Source: Fodinibacter sp963800505 (GTDB lineage: Bacteria; Actinomycetota; Actinomycetes; Actinomycetales; Dermatophilaceae). Taken from it: DNA of 64,000 nucleotides. Where the stretch lies: positions 124,001-188,000 of the forward strand of contig CAWDBL010000020.1 of assembly GCA_963800505.1 (NCBI GenBank), given 5' to 3'. Both the position numbers and the translations under genes were made by a program. Positions 60,318 to 64,000 of the stretch are shown here, one piece after another (the first letter of the stretch is position 1; each line of letters starts with the position of its first letter). The notes under the pieces were generated by a model. That model was given only the letters and a program-made list of their open reading frames with translations. It had not been told where the DNA came from and ran no database searches.

Positions 60318-61439
60318 TCAGCGCGCTCTCAGCGCACTGCGGGTGGTACCGAGGCCGTCGGCCCTGCGCACGACCGCGCCGGGGAACGCCGCCGCCAGCG
60401 TGCGCGCGTCCTCGGCGTGCTTCCCGGAGTACTCGACGAGGACGGGTCCGGTGGTGGTGGCGGCCGTGCCGGTCGAGACCCGCGCGAAGCCCTGCGCCTC
60501 GAGCGCCCGGGCGGCCTGCCGGGCGAGCCCGGAGACCCCGGTCGCGTTGCGCAGCACCACCCTGACGTCGGCGGGCGAGACGGTGAGCGGCGAGCCGGTG
60601 GGCGACGGGGTGGCCGTGGGTTTCTCGGTGGCGCCCACCGGGCGGTCCCGGCGCAGGGCCGACCAGATCTGCCCGGCCGACTTCCGCCACTGCACCCGGT
60701 TCGGGTCGGAGGAGTAGGGCTCGTCGGGCACCGTGACGAACTGGATCCGGTCCAGCCCGATGCCCTTGACGCTGCCGGCCAGGTCGCTCATGGTTCCGAC
60801 GCCGAGGTCGGGGTCGGTCGTGAGCGACTTCGTGGCGGCGGTGAGGAACGCGTACAGCGTGGTGGGCCCCAGCAGGAGCTTCGACGACGTGGACTTCTGC
60901 ATCACCGAGGACACGAAGGCCTGCTGGCGGCCGATCCGCTGCAGGTCCGACCCGTCGCCGATCGACTTGCGCACCCGCACGTACTGCAGCGCCTCGCGCC
61001 CGTCCAGGGTGTGCGTGCCGGGCGTCAGCCGCAGGTGGGTGTGCGCGTCGTCGATGGCCACCGGGGTGCACACCTACACGCCGCCGAGCGCGTCGACCAT
61101 CTGCTTGAAGCCGCTGAAGTCGACGACGGCGTGGTGGTCGACGAACAGGCCGGTGTTGCCCTCGAGGGTGCGGATCAGGCAACCCGCGCCCCCGAGCGCG
61201 TAGTTCTGGTTCCACTGCCGCATGCTCCAGTGGTCGCGCGGTGCCGTGGGGGAGCAGTCCGGTGGCGCCTGAATCATCGAGTCGCGGGGGATCGACACCA
61301 CCGTGGCGGTGGACCGGTCGGCCGACAGGTGCACGAGCAGGTTGGTGTCGGAGTGCGCCCCACCGCCGAGCGTGCCGTCGCGGTCGGCGTACCCGTCGTT
61401 GCCCGCCCCCTCGCGGCCGGGCGGGTGCTCCCCGCCCGC
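60318..61439 (-). pseudogene. LytR-CpsA-Psr protein, N-terminus lost and internal stop
   Basis: The frame continues straight on from the stop of the next LCP gene, with no own start, membrane segment or first LCP strand. It then shows HSDTNLLVHLSADRSTAT and VSIPRDSMIQAPPDC. At 61074-61076 a TAG interrupts it where Tyr is expected (GGV-stop-VCTPVAIDDAH). After the stop come LDGREALQYVRVRKS and QRIGRQQAFVSSVM, then a LytR_C domain (VRVVLRNATGVSGLARQAAR to the end). A shorter product could start at GTG 61073 but would lack the active-site half. LCP enzymes attach glycopolymers to peptidoglycan. Confidence 0.75.
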
Positions 61440-62729
61440 TCACCGGCCGCTGGGCACGCCGTCGGTGCCGGCGGGCGGCTCCTCGATCGGCTCGCCGTCG
61501 CGCAGCATCGTGAACAGCGCCTCGGCGCGTGTGTCGTCCCAGAGCACCGAGCTCCCGGCGCGGGTGCTCGCGTTGGTCGTCGACAGCGGGACGACCAGGC
61601 TCAGGGCCTGGTCGGACGACACCTTGCGCATCGTCGAGAGCACCCGGTAGGTGTCGACGAGCGAGGTGTCCTCGCCGACGATGACGCTCGACGCGGCGGT
61701 GTGGGTGAAACCCCACCAGCGCCACGGCAGGAGCACCGTGGCGGGCGTCGCGGCCTTCTTCATGATGGCGCCGAGGAACTGGCGCTGGCGCTCGGCCCGG
61801 CCGAGGTCGCCCTTGGGGTCGGAGTAACGAGCCCGCACGTAGCCCAGGGCGTTCTTGCCGTCGAGGGTCTGGCAACCCTTCTGCAGGTCGATGTGCGCCT
61901 TGGCGTCCTTGATGTCGCGCTTGACGCACACGTCGACCCCGCCGAGGCTGTCGACGACGCCGGCGAACCCGCCGAACCCGATCTCGACGTAGCCGTCGAT
62001 CGGCAGGCCGGTCGCCTGCTCCAGGGTCTGGGCGAGCAGCTTCGGGCCGCCGATGGCGAAGGCGGCGTTGACCTTGTTCTTGCCGTGCCCGGGGATGGAC
62101 AGGTAGCTGTCGCGGGGGACCGAGATGAGCACCGGCTTGCCCGACCCGCCCGGGGTGTGGACCAGGATGATCGAGTCGGTGCGCCGGCCGGCCGCGTTGC
62201 CCCCCACCCCGAGGGCCTTGCGCTCGGCGGCGCTGAGCCCGGCCCGGCTGTCGCTTCCGACCAGCAGGTAGGTGTGCCCGTCGGCGCCCGCCGGACGGTC
62301 GCCGGACGGGGTGGTGTCCTCGCGGGTGACCTGCGACCAGGCGTGCAGGGGGGTCACCACGATGAAGGCGGCCCAGGCGAGCAGGGCCACCAGCACCACC
62401 TTCAGCACCCGCCGCCCGCGACCGGGCCGTGGCTCGCGGGGCGGCCGCGCGGGGCTCGGCGATCGTGGCGGGGCCATGCCACCGGCGGCGACCGGCCGCC
62501 CGAGCTCGTCGTACCCGCGCGGGTCGCCGGGGGGCGGTGCGGCGGCCGGTGACCGGGGGGCGGATGCCGGCCGGGCGCCGGCCGGTGCCCCCGATGCCGG
62601 TCGCGCACCCGCCGGTGCGCGGTCGGCTCGGCGGCGTGTCGTGCGGCGGGTGTCGACGACGTAGACGTCGTCGGCGGGCGGCTCGGGCCGGCTCCCTTGC
62701 GGGATCGGCCGGGCGTGGTCGTCGGTCAT
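61440..62729 (-). CDS. LytR-CpsA-Psr family cell-wall glycopolymer transferase
   Basis: A 429-residue membrane-anchored enzyme. Residues 1-105 are Pro/Arg/Ala-rich and cytosolic, one membrane helix lies at about 107-128, and the LCP domain covers about 150-340. Conserved pieces: YLLVGSDSRAGLS, RRTDSIILVHTPGG, SVPRDSYLSIPG (catalytic Arg and Asp), LGGVDVCVKRDI, NALGYVRARYSD and GRAERQRQFLGAIM. It should transfer teichoic-acid-like or other polymers from the lipid carrier to peptidoglycan. The ATG at 62729 has no strong ribosome binding site. It diverges from another LCP gene. Confidence 0.92.
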   Translation of the reverse strand: MTDDHARPIPQGSRPEPPADDVYVVDTRRTTRRRADRAPAGARPASGAPAGARPASAPRSPAAAPPPGDPRGYDELGRPVAAGGMAPPRSPSPARPPREPRPGRGRRVLKVVLVALLAWAAFIVVTPLHAWSQVTREDTTPSGDRPAGADGHTYLLVGSDSRAGLSAAERKALGVGGNAAGRRTDSIILVHTPGGSGKPVLISVPRDSYLSIPGHGKNKVNAAFAIGGPKLLAQTLEQATGLPIDGYVEIGFGGFAGVVDSLGGVDVCVKRDIKDAKAHIDLQKGCQTLDGKNALGYVRARYSDPKGDLGRAERQRQFLGAIMKKAATPATVLLPWRWWGFTHTAASSVIVGEDTSLVDTYRVLSTMRKVSSDQALSLVVPLSTTNASTRAGSSVLWDDTRAEALFTMLRDGEPIEEPPAGTDGVPSGR

Positions 62730-62869
62730 GGGGGTGCGGGAGCTCTCTGCAGGGACGGGGGCCCCATCCAGTGTGCCAACGAAGTCTGGGATGTTCCGCC
62801 ATGGCGATCAGCCGGTTCCTCGGCGCGCCTGAGTCACACACGCCCCACCGGCCCCGATACTCACAGGCC

Positions 62870-64000
62870 ATGGGACCTCAGAGCGGCTCAGCGGTGCTCG
62901 AGCGCCGTGAGAGCGGGGCGCCGATCCGTGTCGACACCCGCGCCCCGGGCCAGGCGCGTCGCGGCCGCCGCCGGTCGCTCACGCTGCTGGCGCTCACCGC
63001 GGTCCTGCCCGGCTCCGCACAGCTCGCGGCCGGGAACCGCCGCCTCGGCCGGTTCGCCCTGCGGGTCTGGCTCGGGATGTGGGCCGCCGCGGCGCTGGTC
63101 GCCCTCCTCGCCCTGCTCAACCGCACCGCGGCCCTCACCGTGCTCACCCACCGCTGGACCCTGCTCGTCGTCCAGGTCGCGCTGCTCGGCTGGGCGGTGC
63201 TCTGGGCGGTGCTGTTCGTCGATGCCTGGCGGCTCGGCCAGCCCGCCCGGCTGTCCCGCCGCGACCGCCGCGGGGTGCTGGTGCTGCTGCTCGCCCTGCT
63301 GCTCGTGCTGCCCGGCGCCGCGGCCTACGCCGGCTCCAACGTCGGCGCCGCCCGCAGTGCGATGACCTCGGTGTTCGCCAGCGGTGCGGCGGCCGGAGCG
63401 GTCGACGGGCGCTACAACATCCTGCTGCTCGGTGGCGACAGCGGCGCCGGCCGCGTCGGGCTGCGGCCGGACAGCATCCAGCTGGCCAGCGTCGACGCCG
63501 AGAGCGGCCGTGCGGTGCTCTTCGGCTTCTCCCGCGAGACCGAGAACATCCGGTTCCGGCCGGGGTCGGTCATGGCCGGTCTGATGCCCGAGGGCTGGAC
63601 CTGCGGCGACGAGTGCCTGCTCAACGCGCTCTACACGTGGGGCACCGACCACCGCAACGAGTTCCCCGCGGGAACCAAGGACCCCGGGCTGGTGGCCACC
63701 ACGGAGGCCGTGGAGGCGCTCACCGGCCTGGACATCCAGTACTTCGTGCTCGTCGACCTCAAGGGCTTCCGCAGCCTGGTCGACGCGGTCGGCGGCCTCG
63801 ACATCGCCGTGCAGCGGCGCACGCCGATCGGCTCGCAGCGCGAGATCAAGGGCTGGATCGAGGCCGGCAACCGCCACCTCGACGGCTACCACGCCCTCTG
63901 GTACGCCCGCAGCCGCGCCAACTCCACGAACTACGAGCGGATGGCGCGCCAGCGCTGCGTCGTCACCTCGATGGTCAACCAGCTCGACCCGCAGACGGTG
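62870..64000 (+). CDS. LCP family protein with extra membrane helices (partial, runs off the window)
   Basis: At least 377 residues with no stop before the edge. Four hydrophobic segments (about 37-60, 63-85, 95-118 and 130-150) come before the LCP domain, which starts near 183: YNILLLGGDSGAGRVG, RPDSIQLASVDAE, GFSRETENIRF, VDAVGGLDIAV and YHALWYARSRANSTNYERM, with the conserved Arg residues. The ATG at 62870 has GATACT 8 nt upstream, suggesting a leaderless start. With the divergent LCP genes it forms a polymer-attachment locus. Confidence 0.88.
   Translation, partial: MGPQSGSAVLERRESGAPIRVDTRAPGQARRGRRRSLTLLALTAVLPGSAQLAAGNRRLGRFALRVWLGMWAAAALVALLALLNRTAALTVLTHRWTLLVVQVALLGWAVLWAVLFVDAWRLGQPARLSRRDRRGVLVLLLALLLVLPGAAAYAGSNVGAARSAMTSVFASGAAAGAVDGRYNILLLGGDSGAGRVGLRPDSIQLASVDAESGRAVLFGFSRETENIRFRPGSVMAGLMPEGWTCGDECLLNALYTWGTDHRNEFPAGTKDPGLVATTEAVEALTGLDIQYFVLVDLKGFRSLVDAVGGLDIAVQRRTPIGSQREIKGWIEAGNRHLDGYHALWYARSRANSTNYERMARQRCVVTSMVNQLDPQTV

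Noticed and set aside
61074..61076. TAG read through as pyrrolysine or selenocysteine
   Set aside because: TAG is not a Sec codon, no pyl genes are seen, and the same frame also lacks its 5' half, so decay is simpler.
60037..62871. 944-codon minus-strand frame across the LCP genes
   Set aside because: It is out of phase with the LCP motifs and shows Arg/Gly/Pro-rich text with no domain.

Overview
The window is very GC-rich DNA, dense with genes, and has the habits of an actinomycete. It uses many GTG starts, GTGA and ATGA overlaps between neighbours, and many promoters whose -10 hexamer lies 6-8 nt before the start codon (leaderless mRNAs). It also has a F420-type luciferase-like oxidoreductase, a 13E12/DUF222 HNH protein under a LexA box, and LytR-CpsA-Psr proteins. 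Together these suggest a non-mycolate actinomycete, probably a member of Micrococcales such as Intrasporangiaceae. That placement is inferred from gene content and was not tested by any search.

Layout. 0-9.3 kb: end of birA, a class III adenylate cyclase overlapping a two-component system, an AlkZ-like protein, GtrA diverging from purK-purE, an SOS-controlled DUF222/HNH protein and a TOPRIM protein with a His-rich insert. 9.3-14.5 kb: a two-domain TagF-like polymerase, a CoA-binding protein and a UDP-glucose dehydrogenase. 14.6-19.6 kb: a luciferase-like oxidoreductase, then a tight six-gene operon with MauE-like and MauD-like redox proteins and a Tat-exported protein of 21 cysteines with LGFP repeats. 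This operon is the best candidate for an undescribed system. 19.6-23.6 kb: complete selenocysteine machinery (selB, selA, selC tRNA, selD). 23.6-26.9 kb: an FG-GAP secreted protein, a decayed partial copy of it and a small unknown gene.

27-39.5 kb: a surface-polysaccharide locus whose wbpA-wbpD-wbpE-wbpB cassette (route to UDP-2,3-diacetamido-2,3-dideoxy-glucuronate) is tandemly duplicated (about 3.88 kb each) with a damaged junction. A methyltransferase, a flippase and two glycosyltransferases follow. 39.7-51.7 kb: an acyl-CoA dehydrogenase, then a galactan-type module (DUF6541 membrane protein, Wzt, Wzm, GlfT2-like, Glf, a GT2 enzyme, a divergent GlfT1-like transferase) and an acyltransferase-3/SGNH protein. 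51.7-57.1 kb: small genes, a PhoX-like phosphatase, a phosphoesterase remnant and CorA, with three candidate PHO boxes. 57.4-60.0 kb: an arsenic module with two ArsC proteins, an aquaporin-type channel and an ArsR fused to a phosphatase domain. 60-64 kb: an acyl-CoA dehydrogenase remnant, a broken LCP gene, an intact LCP gene and a further LCP gene running off the right end.

Taken together, roughly 40 kb make, export, decorate and anchor cell-surface glycopolymers. Nucleotide-sugar enzymes feed glycosyltransferases, a flippase and an ABC exporter move products out, TagF-like and galactofuranosyl enzymes polymerise, and LCP proteins are the expected attachment enzymes. Several genes at 23.6-24.1, 30.9-38.5 and 60.3-61.4 kb carry frameshifts or a stop. 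They may reflect real decay or, for the single-base indels, sequencing error.
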